Notes under the pieces: generated by a model
Databases searched by the model: none
What the model was told of the DNA's origin: nothing
The model's input: the letters and a program-made list of their open reading frames with translations, nothing else
Made by a program: the position numbers and the translations under genes
Assembly (NCBI RefSeq): GCF_025264645.1
Contig: NZ_CP073696.1
Span: forward strand, 5,456,001-5,520,000
DNA length: 64,000 nucleotides
Origin: Edaphobacter lichenicola
Lineage (GTDB): Bacteria > Acidobacteriota > Terriglobia > Terriglobales > Acidobacteriaceae
Reading direction: 5' to 3'
In this document: piece by piece, positions 35,140 to 42,808 of the stretch
Numbering within the stretch: the stretch's first letter is position 1
Layout: every line of letters begins with the position of its first letter

Positions 35140-36193
35140 CCTTTCCACGCTGCTCCTGCTCTGTACGCTTCCGTGTGCCTTCGCGCAGCCCCAGCAGCAA
35201 CAAAAGCCCACCGAAATCAAAGTAGTCGTCATCAACATGTTCGAAGTCGGTGCCGACACAGGCGACGCCCCCGGCGAGTATCAGTACTGGGTCGAGCGCG
35301 AGCACCTCGACACCGTCCTCCCATTTCCCCAGGGCTATCACGACCTCCGCCTCAACGAAAAAACCGGCGTCCTCGGCGTCGTCACCGGAGTAGGCACCGC
35401 CCGCGCCACCGCCACCATCATGGCCCTCGGTCTCGACCCCCGCTTCGACCTCACCCACGCCTACTTCCTCGTCGCTGGCATCGGCGGCATCGACCCCCTC
35501 ATCGGCTCCCTCGGCTCCGCCGTCTGGTCCGACTACATCGTCGACGGCGACCTCGCCCACGAGATCGACGCCCGCGAGATCCCCACCGACTGGAAGACCG
35601 GCTACGTCCCCCTCGGAAAATCCACCCCATACGAGCAGCCCCGCGCCGCCCGCTTCGGCGACGACGGCAACATCTACCACCTCAACACCGCCCTCGTCGA
35701 CTGGGCCTTCGCCCTCACCAAAGACACGCCCCTACCCGACACCCCCGCCATGGCAACCCGTCGCAACCAATACGCCGAAGAGGCCGCTCACCGCCCGCCC
35801 TTCGTCCTGCGCGGCGACAATCTATCCGCCTCCACCTTCTGGCACGGCAAGCTCCTCAACCAGTGGGCCCGCGACTGGGTCAAATACCAGACCGACGGCC
35901 ACGGCACCTACGCAATCTGCGGCATGGAAGACACCGGCACCATGCAATCCCTCACCTGGCTCGCCAAAGCAAAGAAGGTCGACATCAACCGCGTCCTCAT
36001 CCTCCGCACTGCCTCCAACTTCGACCAGCAGCGCCCCGGCGCCACCGCAGCCGAGAGCCTCGCCGAAACAAAGGTCCGCCAATACAGCGCCTACCTTCCC
36101 GCACTCGACAGCGCCTACCGCGTAGGCCACATCGTAGTCGACTCGCTGGTCACAAATTGGCCCCAAACCCGCGACCACATCCCACAAAAATAA
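35132..36193 (+). CDS. NUP family (purine nucleoside permease-type) exported protein
   Basis: The 353-residue protein has a signal peptide (residues 1-18, ending AFA) and then the NUP-family start KVVVINMFEVGADTGDAPGEYQYW. GVGTARATATIMALGLDPRFDL, YFLVAGIGGIDP and CGMEDTGTM follow. The family is named after the yeast-type purine nucleoside permease. Yet this protein has no membrane helices after the signal peptide, and its motifs look like a nucleoside phosphorylase-type fold. It is more plausibly a periplasmic nucleoside-binding or -cleaving protein. It is divergent from the esterase gene, with their 5' ends overlapping slightly. Confidence 0.85.
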   Translation: MRILSTLLLLCTLPCAFAQPQQQQKPTEIKVVVINMFEVGADTGDAPGEYQYWVEREHLDTVLPFPQGYHDLRLNEKTGVLGVVTGVGTARATATIMALGLDPRFDLTHAYFLVAGIGGIDPLIGSLGSAVWSDYIVDGDLAHEIDAREIPTDWKTGYVPLGKSTPYEQPRAARFGDDGNIYHLNTALVDWAFALTKDTPLPDTPAMATRRNQYAEEAAHRPPFVLRGDNLSASTFWHGKLLNQWARDWVKYQTDGHGTYAICGMEDTGTMQSLTWLAKAKKVDINRVLILRTASNFDQQRPGATAAESLAETKVRQYSAYLPALDSAYRVGHIVVDSLVTNWPQTRDHIPQK

Positions 36194-36237
36194 CCGCCGA
36201 GCAACGCGAGGCCCCAGACACCCAACACCAGCAAGAA

Positions 36238-36295
36238 AAGGTAAACAAGTCACGAAGTGACCGCCCGCCGCGCAGGCGGCCCGTCCGGCAGGACA
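36238..36295 (+). repeat. 58-nt three-hairpin element, copy B
   Basis: This copy has GTCAC-GAA-GTGAC, then CCGCC-GCGCA-GGCGG, then GTCC-GGCA-GGAC. Compared with the copy at 28169-28226 both arms of the middle stem differ but stay complementary, which points to a selected RNA or DNA hairpin. It ends 53 nt before the PIG-L start. Confidence 0.75.
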
Positions 36296-36348
36296 AAGAG
36301 CAGTGAGCCGTGCAAAGAATCGTCTACCCTAGACTCAGCAAACAAAAA

Positions 36349-37137
36349 ATGAAGATCCTCATCCTCTCCCCGCACCGCGACGACGCAGCCTTCTCCCTCT
36401 CTCTCGCCATCACCAACTGGCTCACCGCCCGCCACACCGTCACCATCCTCAACGTCTTCACCCGCAGCCGCTTCGCCCCCTACTCCGACGCTGCCTTCGT
36501 CCACGAAAACGACGAGCTCTCCTACGTCTCCGCCATGCGTCTCCGTGAAGACGAGCTCTGGGTCCGCCGCATCAAAGAGACCCTCCCCAAAGGCCACAAG
36601 AACAACCTCCACATGCTCGACCTCAACCTCAAAGACGCCGCCATCCGCCTCCGCATCCCACTCGAAGCTGCCAACACCACCCCCGTCAACCCTGCCGATC
36701 CATCCATCGAAAAAATCCGCAAAGCCCTCACCCGCCACGCCACCGAAGGCACCATGCAAGCCATCGTCATCCCCGCCGCCCTCGGCAATCACATCGATCA
36801 CCTCACCGTCCGCGAAGCCGCCCAACCCTTCACAACGCAGCTCCCAACCGCCTTCTACGAAGACCTCCCCTACGCAACTCAACCAAACGCGCTCACCGAC
36901 CTCGAAGCCCTCCGCACCGCCGCCGCCGAACGCAACGAGCCGCTCACAGAAATTCTCTACAACACCAACGAACCCGCCGCCGAAGCCATCACTCGCAAGC
37001 GCAAACTAGTCCTCAACTACGCCTCGCAGATCGACGACACATCCGGCGACCTCATCGCAAACTTCGCCGCCACCTACAACGGCGCCGAACGCCTCTGGGC
37101 CAACCACCAATGGCTCTCCGCCTTCAAGTCCACGTAA
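36349..37137 (+). CDS. PIG-L family deacetylase
   Basis: The start at ATG 36349 (262 residues) is chosen because the Rossmann-like domain begins there (MKILILSPHRDDAAFSLSL). An upstream GTG at 36310 would add 13 unstructured residues. The zinc site of the family is visible: HRDD (His9, Asp11 and Asp12 region) and the later HIDHLTV motif with two further His. Members remove N-acetyl groups from GlcNAc-PI, mycothiol and bacillithiol precursors or chitobiose. The substrate here is unknown. The three-hairpin repeat lies in its 5' region. Confidence 0.85.
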   Translation: MKILILSPHRDDAAFSLSLAITNWLTARHTVTILNVFTRSRFAPYSDAAFVHENDELSYVSAMRLREDELWVRRIKETLPKGHKNNLHMLDLNLKDAAIRLRIPLEAANTTPVNPADPSIEKIRKALTRHATEGTMQAIVIPAALGNHIDHLTVREAAQPFTTQLPTAFYEDLPYATQPNALTDLEALRTAAAERNEPLTEILYNTNEPAAEAITRKRKLVLNYASQIDDTSGDLIANFAATYNGAERLWANHQWLSAFKST

Positions 37138-37223
37138 AAAGAGGTCAACTCAAACTGGATAAAATACATCACACCGGGCTACGCGTGCGCTGAAAGATCA
37201 AATCAGACCTACCTGGAGATCCA

Positions 37224-38180
37224 GTGGCCTCCTCCAACAAAAGCATCTACGTCGCCATCCTCGCCAACCTTGGCATCGCTGCCGCCAAGGTCGTCGGCTT
37301 CTTTTTCACCCGCTCCTCCGCCATGCTCTCCGAGGCCATCCACTCCCTCGTCGACTGCGGCAACGGCGGCCTTCTCCTCCTCGGCAAACGCCTCAGCAGC
37401 CGCCCCGCCGACGAAACCCATCCCTTCGGCCACGGCAAAGAGCTTTACTTCTGGACCCTCATCGTCGCCCTCCTCATCTTCGTCCTCGGCGGCGGCGTCT
37501 CCATCGCCGAAGGAATCTCCCATATCCGCCACGTCGTCACCACCGACGACGCCTCCTGGGCCTACGCCATCCTCGGCGTGTCCATCCTCTTCGAGGGATA
37601 CTCCTTCATCGTCTGCATCCGCGAACTCAAAGCCGAAAGCGGCACACAACCCATCTTCCACACCATCCGCCACAGCAAAGACCCCAGCATCTTCACCGTC
37701 CTCTTTGAAGACACCGCCGCTCTCCTGGGCCTCGTCATTGCCTTGATAGGAATCTTCCTCAGTCAGCACTTCGGCTGGCACAAAGCCGACGGCATCGCCT
37801 CCGTCGTCATCGGCATCTTGCTGATCTCCGTCGCTGTCCTGCTCATCATGAAGTGCAAGACGCTCCTCATCGGCGAAGCAGCCGACCCCACTACTCTCCG
37901 CGCCATCCGTTTCATCGCCCAGGCCGATCCCGACGTCGAACAAGCCGGCTACCCCTTCACCATGTTCTTCGGCCCGCACGCCATCCTGCTCACCATGAAC
38001 CTGCAGTTCCGCAGAGCGCTCGTCGGCCCCGAGATCGAAACCGCCATCGACCGCATCGAGTCCGCCATCCGCGCCGACTATCCCGACATCCGCAACATCT
38101 ACCTCGAAGTCGACTCCATCCGCAAACGCGGCGCCGAAAACCTAATCTTTCCCGTCGAAGCAGGATCCAGCCCCGACTAA
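37224..38180 (+). CDS. Cation diffusion facilitator family transporter
   Basis: The 318-residue protein has six membrane segments and the CDF features: SEAIHSLVDCGNGGLLLLG in the second helix with the metal-site HxxxD-type residues, HPFGHGKELYFWTLIVAL, and FEDTAALLGLVIALIG in the fifth with its Asp. A C-terminal cytoplasmic domain of about 90 residues resembles the CDF metallochaperone-like domain. It would export Zn, Fe or Mn with proton antiport; the spacing resembles SLC30A9/TMEM163-like members. The GTG start has a GGAG ribosome binding site. Confidence 0.9.
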   Translation: MASSNKSIYVAILANLGIAAAKVVGFFFTRSSAMLSEAIHSLVDCGNGGLLLLGKRLSSRPADETHPFGHGKELYFWTLIVALLIFVLGGGVSIAEGISHIRHVVTTDDASWAYAILGVSILFEGYSFIVCIRELKAESGTQPIFHTIRHSKDPSIFTVLFEDTAALLGLVIALIGIFLSQHFGWHKADGIASVVIGILLISVAVLLIMKCKTLLIGEAADPTTLRAIRFIAQADPDVEQAGYPFTMFFGPHAILLTMNLQFRRALVGPEIETAIDRIESAIRADYPDIRNIYLEVDSIRKRGAENLIFPVEAGSSPD

Positions 38181-38218
38181 ATCAGCGCGGCCAGCCGTGC
38201 GCCTGTGAGGCTCACACA

Positions 38219-38389
38219 CTAGAGGTAGTCCTGACCCGCTTCAGCGACATCCCCATCTCCAATGGACCGCTGCGGATGAAGGGAAGCTAGATCGTCTGCT
38301 GAGAAACTCGCATAGGTCCCATCGGTAAAATTGACCAGGATACTGTCTATGCTTCGGTGGTCGACTTCGATGATTCCCAGGTGTCCCAT
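38219..38389 (-). CDS. 56-residue protein of unknown function
   Basis: A complete small reading frame with ATG (38387-38389) and TAG (38219-38221) encodes MGHLGIIEVDHRSIDSILVN... and ends ...AEAGQDYL. GGAGAG lies about 6 nt before the ATG, a strong ribosome binding site. The sequence has a regular alternation (ILVNFTDGTYASFSADDLASLHP) like a small beta-barrel of the kind seen in short conserved proteins of Acidobacteriota. No family name is assigned. It is isolated between the CDF transporter and DUF1440 genes, in a region otherwise without genes from 38181 to 38579. Confidence 0.6.
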   Translation of the reverse strand: MGHLGIIEVDHRSIDSILVNFTDGTYASFSADDLASLHPQRSIGDGDVAEAGQDYL

Positions 38390-38579
38390 TCTTCTCTCCG
38401 ATTCGATCCGAGAGACAATGCGACATTGTTTTTACGAGGTATTCCCGCGACCGGATCGATGAGCAACTCTAGCATGCCCTGTCGTATCCGGTGTTTCACG
38501 CATCCTGCTTTGCCGAACGATAAGCCGAGCTTTCAACAAGCTCTTTCCGACAAACTTATTCCATGCCAAGGGAATCCAC

Positions 38580-39080
38580 CTACCCCAGCATCTTCCTCAC
38601 CACCCGCCGCACCGTCTCGGTCACCACGCCATACACCACATGCGTGGCCATCTCACTACTCCTCTCCCGAAAGGTCTGGTCCTCCGGCTCAGCCGAAAGC
38701 CCCAGCGCAGGCAATGTCGTCCCATGCGTCAACGAGGTCAGCGCCATCCCAAACGCCGCACCATCCTTCGCCGTAGCCGCCGGGTAGAACTCCGCCAACG
38801 CCCCATACGCCGCGCCCGTCGCAGCACCAACTCCCCAGTGAATCGTCTCCGTTGCCGCGAGCTTCTGCGCTCCCTCCAGCCGAGTCCCAAAGATCTTCTC
38901 CGCCAACACCGACGGAGGCTCAGGCTCTCCATGCGTTCGCGGCGGAAACACCTTCTCCGCCAGCGTCTTCGCCGCCGTAGCCGCCAACCCGCCAATCAAC
39001 CCCGCCAGCAAACCCTTCGCCAGCGACCGTGCATGTGTCTTCTGTCCTGACTCCGCTTCCAACGCCAATGTCTCGCTCAT
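38580..39080 (-). CDS. DUF1440 (YagU-like) family protein
   Basis: The 166-residue protein has the DUF1440 layout: LAKGLLAGLIGGLAATAAKTLAEKVFPPRT near residue 20-50, HWGVGAATGAAYGALAEFYP, and GMALTSLTHGTTLPALGLS. It would be an inner-membrane protein with a few short hydrophobic helices. The family is tied loosely to acid resistance in enteric bacteria (YagU), and no function is proven. GGCGGAG precedes the ATG. It is a single gene between the 56-residue gene and the symporter. Confidence 0.8.
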   Translation of the reverse strand: MSETLALEAESGQKTHARSLAKGLLAGLIGGLAATAAKTLAEKVFPPRTHGEPEPPSVLAEKIFGTRLEGAQKLAATETIHWGVGAATGAAYGALAEFYPAATAKDGAAFGMALTSLTHGTTLPALGLSAEPEDQTFRERSSEMATHVVYGVVTETVRRVVRKMLG

Positions 39081-39158
39081 TACTCCGCCTTCATCTTGTC
39101 AATTACTCAGCCATGAGATGCAACCTGCCATCACGGGGCTGTGTCCCTTTACCGAACT

Positions 39159-40670
39159 CTACCCCACATAAGCGGCAGCATCCGTAACATCGGTTCCCGC
39201 ACCCACCTTCACGGCGCGAAATACCACCGTCAACACCACCGAAACCACGAGGTTCAGTACTAAAGCAGGCACCGCAGCGTACATCGCATACGTGTCCCCA
39301 AAAATATGTAACGGATACACCGAACTCTTCAGCCCCAGTGAAACCGCCATCGCCGTCCCGCTGAACATTCCCGCCGCCCAGCCGATCAACAGCGCCCACG
39401 GATTGAACCACCGTGTAAACACCCCAACCACCACCGAAGGAAACAACTGCGCCATCCAGATCCCCCCCAGCAACTGCATCTCAATCGCATACGGAGCAGG
39501 CAGCTTCAACACAAACAGCAGTGCGCCAAACTTCACCACCAGCGACACCACCTTCGCCATCCGCGACTCCTCCTCCGGCAGCATCTTCCGCCTCACCAGC
39601 GCGCCATACAGATTCCGCGTAAACAAATTCGACGCCGCAATCGACATGATCGCCGCCGGCACCAGCGCTCCAATCGCAATCGCCGACAGACAGAACCCCG
39701 CAAACCACTCCGGAAACATCTTCAAAAACAGCAGCGGCACGGCCTCGTTCGCATTCTTCGTCACCACCCCCGCAGCCAGCGCGATATATCCCAGCAGCGC
39801 AATCAACCCCAGCAGAAAGCTATAAGCCGGAAGCATCGCGGCATTCCTTCGTACCGTATTCGCACTCTTCGCACTCAACACCGCCGTCGCCGTATGCGGA
39901 TACAACATCAGCGCAATCGCCGACCCAATCGCCAGCGTCGAGTACGGCAGAAACTGTCCCCGCCGCAGATAAACCGTAGCCGACGGCGTATGCAGCGCCA
40001 GCGCCTGGTTCGCCAGCTCAAACACCCGCGCATATCCGCCGAGTTTGTACGGCATGTAGATCAGCGCCGCCAGCACCATCACATACAGCATCACGTCCTT
40101 CACAATCGCAATCACCGCCGGTGCGCGCAGCCCACTCGAATACGTATACGCAGCCAGAATCACAAACGCCGCAGCCAGCGGCCACTCACCCTTCACCCCC
40201 AGCGCCTCGATCACAACACGAATACCCACCAGCTGCAGCGCAATGTATGGCATCAACGCCAGCACACCCGTCAATGCAATCGCAATCGTCAACCACCGGC
40301 TCCCATACCGGCCCTGCACAAAGTCAGCAAACGTTACGTAACCATGCCGGTGACAAACCTCCCAGAGCCGCGGCAACACCAGCATCATGTACGGGTACGC
40401 AATCACCGCATACGGCACCGCAAAAAATCCCATCGCCCCCGCGCCATACAGCGCCGCCGGCACAGCAATCACCGTATAAGCCGTGTAGAGATCCCCACCA
40501 ATCAAAAACCAGGTCACCCAGGTCCCGAAGCTCCTGCCCGCGAGCCCCCACTCCTCCAGCGACCCCATCCCTGCCTTCGGTCTCCGCCACTTCGCAGCCC
40601 AGAAACCGGCCAGCGTTACCAGCGCAAAGAAAAAACAAAAAATTACCAATGCCGTCGTATGCAGTTGCAA
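39159..40670 (-). CDS. Sodium:solute symporter family transporter (monocarboxylate-type)
   Basis: The 503-residue protein has about thirteen membrane segments in the LeuT-type arrangement of the SSS family. LAGRSFGTWVTWFLIGGDLYTAYTVIAVP (residues about 43-72, in pieces), RYGSRWLTIAIALTGVLALMPYIALQL and PAAIMSIAASNLFTRNLYG are recognisable blocks. The pattern is closest to MctP-like monocarboxylate or pantothenate-type symporters, so an organic acid such as pyruvate or lactate is plausible. It is a single gene; no small DUF3311 partner is seen upstream. Confidence 0.85.
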   Translation of the reverse strand: MQLHTTALVIFCFFFALVTLAGFWAAKWRRPKAGMGSLEEWGLAGRSFGTWVTWFLIGGDLYTAYTVIAVPAALYGAGAMGFFAVPYAVIAYPYMMLVLPRLWEVCHRHGYVTFADFVQGRYGSRWLTIAIALTGVLALMPYIALQLVGIRVVIEALGVKGEWPLAAAFVILAAYTYSSGLRAPAVIAIVKDVMLYVMVLAALIYMPYKLGGYARVFELANQALALHTPSATVYLRRGQFLPYSTLAIGSAIALMLYPHTATAVLSAKSANTVRRNAAMLPAYSFLLGLIALLGYIALAAGVVTKNANEAVPLLFLKMFPEWFAGFCLSAIAIGALVPAAIMSIAASNLFTRNLYGALVRRKMLPEEESRMAKVVSLVVKFGALLFVLKLPAPYAIEMQLLGGIWMAQLFPSVVVGVFTRWFNPWALLIGWAAGMFSGTAMAVSLGLKSSVYPLHIFGDTYAMYAAVPALVLNLVVSVVLTVVFRAVKVGAGTDVTDAAAYVG

Positions 40671-40820
40671 TCGTTCACCGACCTCTAAAGATTTGCCACA
40701 CTCAAAGGTATGAGCATCTTAGCGCAAGCCCCACCAACTCCGCTCAGCGCAAAAACTCAACTACCCAGTCATCATCCGGAGTGCCGTTCCCGGCGATGAC
40801 CACTACCCATTTTTGAAAAC

Positions 40821-41056
40821 GTCATCCTGAGCGCAGCGAAGGATCCCTGTATTTGCCCTTGCCGTTGCTGTTGCTGTTGCTGTCGTTGTCCTTGCCATTG
40901 TCTTTCTTGCTGTCATCCCCGAAGGGGATCTGCTATTGCTTTTGCCGTTGCCTGTCCTTTTGTTGTCATTCCGTAGGGATCTGCTTCTGCGTTTGCCTTT
41001 GCTTTGTCGTTGCCTGTTCTTTTTGTTGTCATCCCGTAGGGATCTGCTGTTGCTTG
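40821..41056 (+). repeat. Cluster of four GTCAT-hairpin-CTGC repeats with TTGCNG low-complexity spacers
   Basis: Units start at 40821, 40912, 40965 and 41028. Their stems differ but pair: ATCCT/AGGAT, ATCCCC/GGGGAT, ATTCC/GGGAT (one wobble) and ATCCC/GGGAT. Each is followed by CTGC or CCTG and runs of TTGCC/TTGCT. The cluster fills much of the gene-free 694 nt between the symporter (start 40670) and the lipoprotein gene (end 41365). A related unit with CTCAGCGTAGTCGAA is near 41090-41140. Confidence 0.7.
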
Positions 41057-41169
41057 TTCTTCACCTTTGCAGCCATCGACTCTTCTCCTCTACGTTCAAG
41101 GACCCTCAGCGTAGTCGAATGGTGAAGAATCCCAGTATTTGCCTTTTGAACAAAGGCATCACCCAAAAA

Positions 41170-41364
41170 CACCCCAACCCAAAAATAATTCCAAAAAACC
41201 TGTCACATTTTTCAAGGCTCAAATAGTGACCACCAGGCACCACATTAGCCACGCAATTCACCACGATAACCACCACAAATCACCACCGATTTGCCCTGTG
41301 GAAATCGCCAAACCCCCAATAAAACCGCACTTCCCACCACAAACAAAAAAAGCAGCAGAAAAAA
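41170..41364 (-). repeat. CACCACA-heptamer tail element directly after a lipoprotein gene, copy 2
   Basis: Like the element at 6957-7127, it starts right at the stop codon of a minus-strand gene. It contains CACCACA at 41238, 41271 and 41335 with CACCACG and CACCACC variants, a GCCAAACCCCCAATAAAA motif near 41307, and a distal CACCCCAACCC...AAAATAATTCCAAAAAA segment. The two copies share the order of these elements but not a simple alignment. No gene is seen here. Confidence 0.55.
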
Positions 41365-41916
41365 TCAGCTCCGTCCGGTCTCACTCCACTCGTACACCAC
41401 CACACCCAGGTCGTTCAACGTCTTGATCACCGTCTCCACATTCCGCCGAACCTCAGGCCGCGCCTTCACCGGCACCTCATGCGCCTCTTCCACGGCAATC
41501 ACGCGCCCATATGGCCACGAGCTCTCCGGAATCGCATTCAGCGCCGTCGGCAGATCGCTCACCCGCACATTCAGCTCCCGCCGCCGCGCCCCAATCGGCC
41601 GCAGGATCCCACCCACTCCCAGGTCACTCGTGTTCGCATCCGCAACCACCACGTGCAGCGTCACCATCTCTCCCTGCACCGTCAGATAAGGGTTTTCCCA
41701 CACAGTCAGGCTCTTCACCGCCATATAGCGCGTCTTCGAAGGCGGCGGAATCAGCTCCATCTGCTGTCGCGCCAGGTTGGTCTCCTGCGTCACCTCTGCC
41801 GCCAACGCCCGCGTCTCATCACTGCTCGGCGCCGCCGTATGCGTGCAGCCGGTAAGAGCGAGCGAAACCAAAAGGGCGGGGAAGAGAGAAAGAGATCTAC
41901 GCACGATCATCAGCAT
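41365..41916 (-). CDS. Lipoprotein of unknown function
   Basis: The 183-residue protein has a lipoprotein signal peptide with the lipobox LALTGC (Cys24). The mature part begins with a polar helix (ETRALAAEVTQETNLARQQMEL) followed by a strand-rich domain (KTRYMAVKSLTVWENPYLTV, MVTLHVVVADANTSDLG, ELNVRVSDLPTALNAIP). The C-terminal half is alpha/beta with the repeated conserved pattern of a short envelope protein. No family is recognised. It lies 52 nt downstream of the crotonase gene on the same strand but is functionally unlinked as far as can be seen. Confidence 0.7.
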   Translation of the reverse strand: MLMIVRRSLSLFPALLVSLALTGCTHTAAPSSDETRALAAEVTQETNLARQQMELIPPPSKTRYMAVKSLTVWENPYLTVQGEMVTLHVVVADANTSDLGVGGILRPIGARRRELNVRVSDLPTALNAIPESSWPYGRVIAVEEAHEVPVKARPEVRRNVETVIKTLNDLGVVVYEWSETGRS

Positions 41917-41968
41917 ACCAAGCCCGTCGCAGCTTCAAAAGCCCAAAAAGCCACCAAATATAGGGTCG

Positions 41969-42757
41969 TTACCGCCCCACCCAAATCGGCGCCCGCTTTT
42001 CAAGAAACGCCTTCGTCCCCTCTGCCTTATCGTCGGTCCCACACAACCGCCCAAAGATCTCCGCCTCCACATCAAGCGCCGCCTCCAGCCCCAGCTCGCT
42101 CCCCCACCGCACCGCCTCCATGCACGCCGCAACCGCCAGCGGAGCCATCGACACAATCGTCTTCGCCAACGCCTCGGCCCGCTCCATCAACTTCTCCGCC
42201 GGCACCACCTCATCCACCAGCCCAATCCGCAGCGCCTCCGCGGCCCCAATCATCTCGCCCGTCAGCAACAACTTCAACGCCATCGGCTGCCCCACCAGCC
42301 TCGGCAACCTCTGCGTCCCGCCATAGCCCGGAACCAGCCCCAGCTTCACCTCCGGCTGCCCCAGCTTCGCGGTCTCACTCGCCAACCGCATCGTGCAAGC
42401 CATCGCCAGCTCGCACCCTCCCCCTAGCGCAAACCCATTGATACAGGCAATCACCGGCTTCCCACACGTCTCGATCAGACGAAACACACCCTGCCCACGC
42501 CGCGCCTTCGCCTCTCCCGTCGCAACATCCGTTTTCGCGATCTCGTTGATATCCGCGCCCGCCGCAAACGCCTTCTCCCCAGCGCCCGTCAGCAGAATCA
42601 CCCGCACCCCCACATCCCCGGCCAGCGCCACAAACACCGCCTCCAGCTCGTTGAACACCTTCGCATTCAGCGCATGCAGCACCTGCGGCCGATTCAGCGT
42701 TACCGTTGCTACCTGGTCCTTCACCTCGCACAGCAACGTCTCGTAGTTCAAAGCCAT
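41969..42757 (-). CDS. Enoyl-CoA hydratase/isomerase family protein (crotonase)
   Basis: The ATG at 42757 (MALNYETLL) gives 262 residues, the usual size; an in-frame ATG 15 nt upstream is also possible. The crotonase oxyanion-hole loop FAAGADINEI and the CINGFALGGGCELAMACTMR segment carry the Gly and Glu that bind and hydrate the enoyl-CoA. A second acid lies in the GLVPGYGGTQRLPRLVG block. GKPVIACINGFA and RIGLVDEVVP are also typical. The chain-length preference is unknown; short-chain enoyl-CoA hydratase is most likely. It is divergent from ribH with 51 nt between starts. Confidence 0.9.
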   Translation of the reverse strand: MALNYETLLCEVKDQVATVTLNRPQVLHALNAKVFNELEAVFVALAGDVGVRVILLTGAGEKAFAAGADINEIAKTDVATGEAKARRGQGVFRLIETCGKPVIACINGFALGGGCELAMACTMRLASETAKLGQPEVKLGLVPGYGGTQRLPRLVGQPMALKLLLTGEMIGAAEALRIGLVDEVVPAEKLMERAEALAKTIVSMAPLAVAACMEAVRWGSELGLEAALDVEAEIFGRLCGTDDKAEGTKAFLEKRAPIWVGR

Positions 42758-42808
42758 CCTCCCATGCAGCAAGCTCGCATCGCTCTCCCAGACGATACAA
42801 TCGAATCT

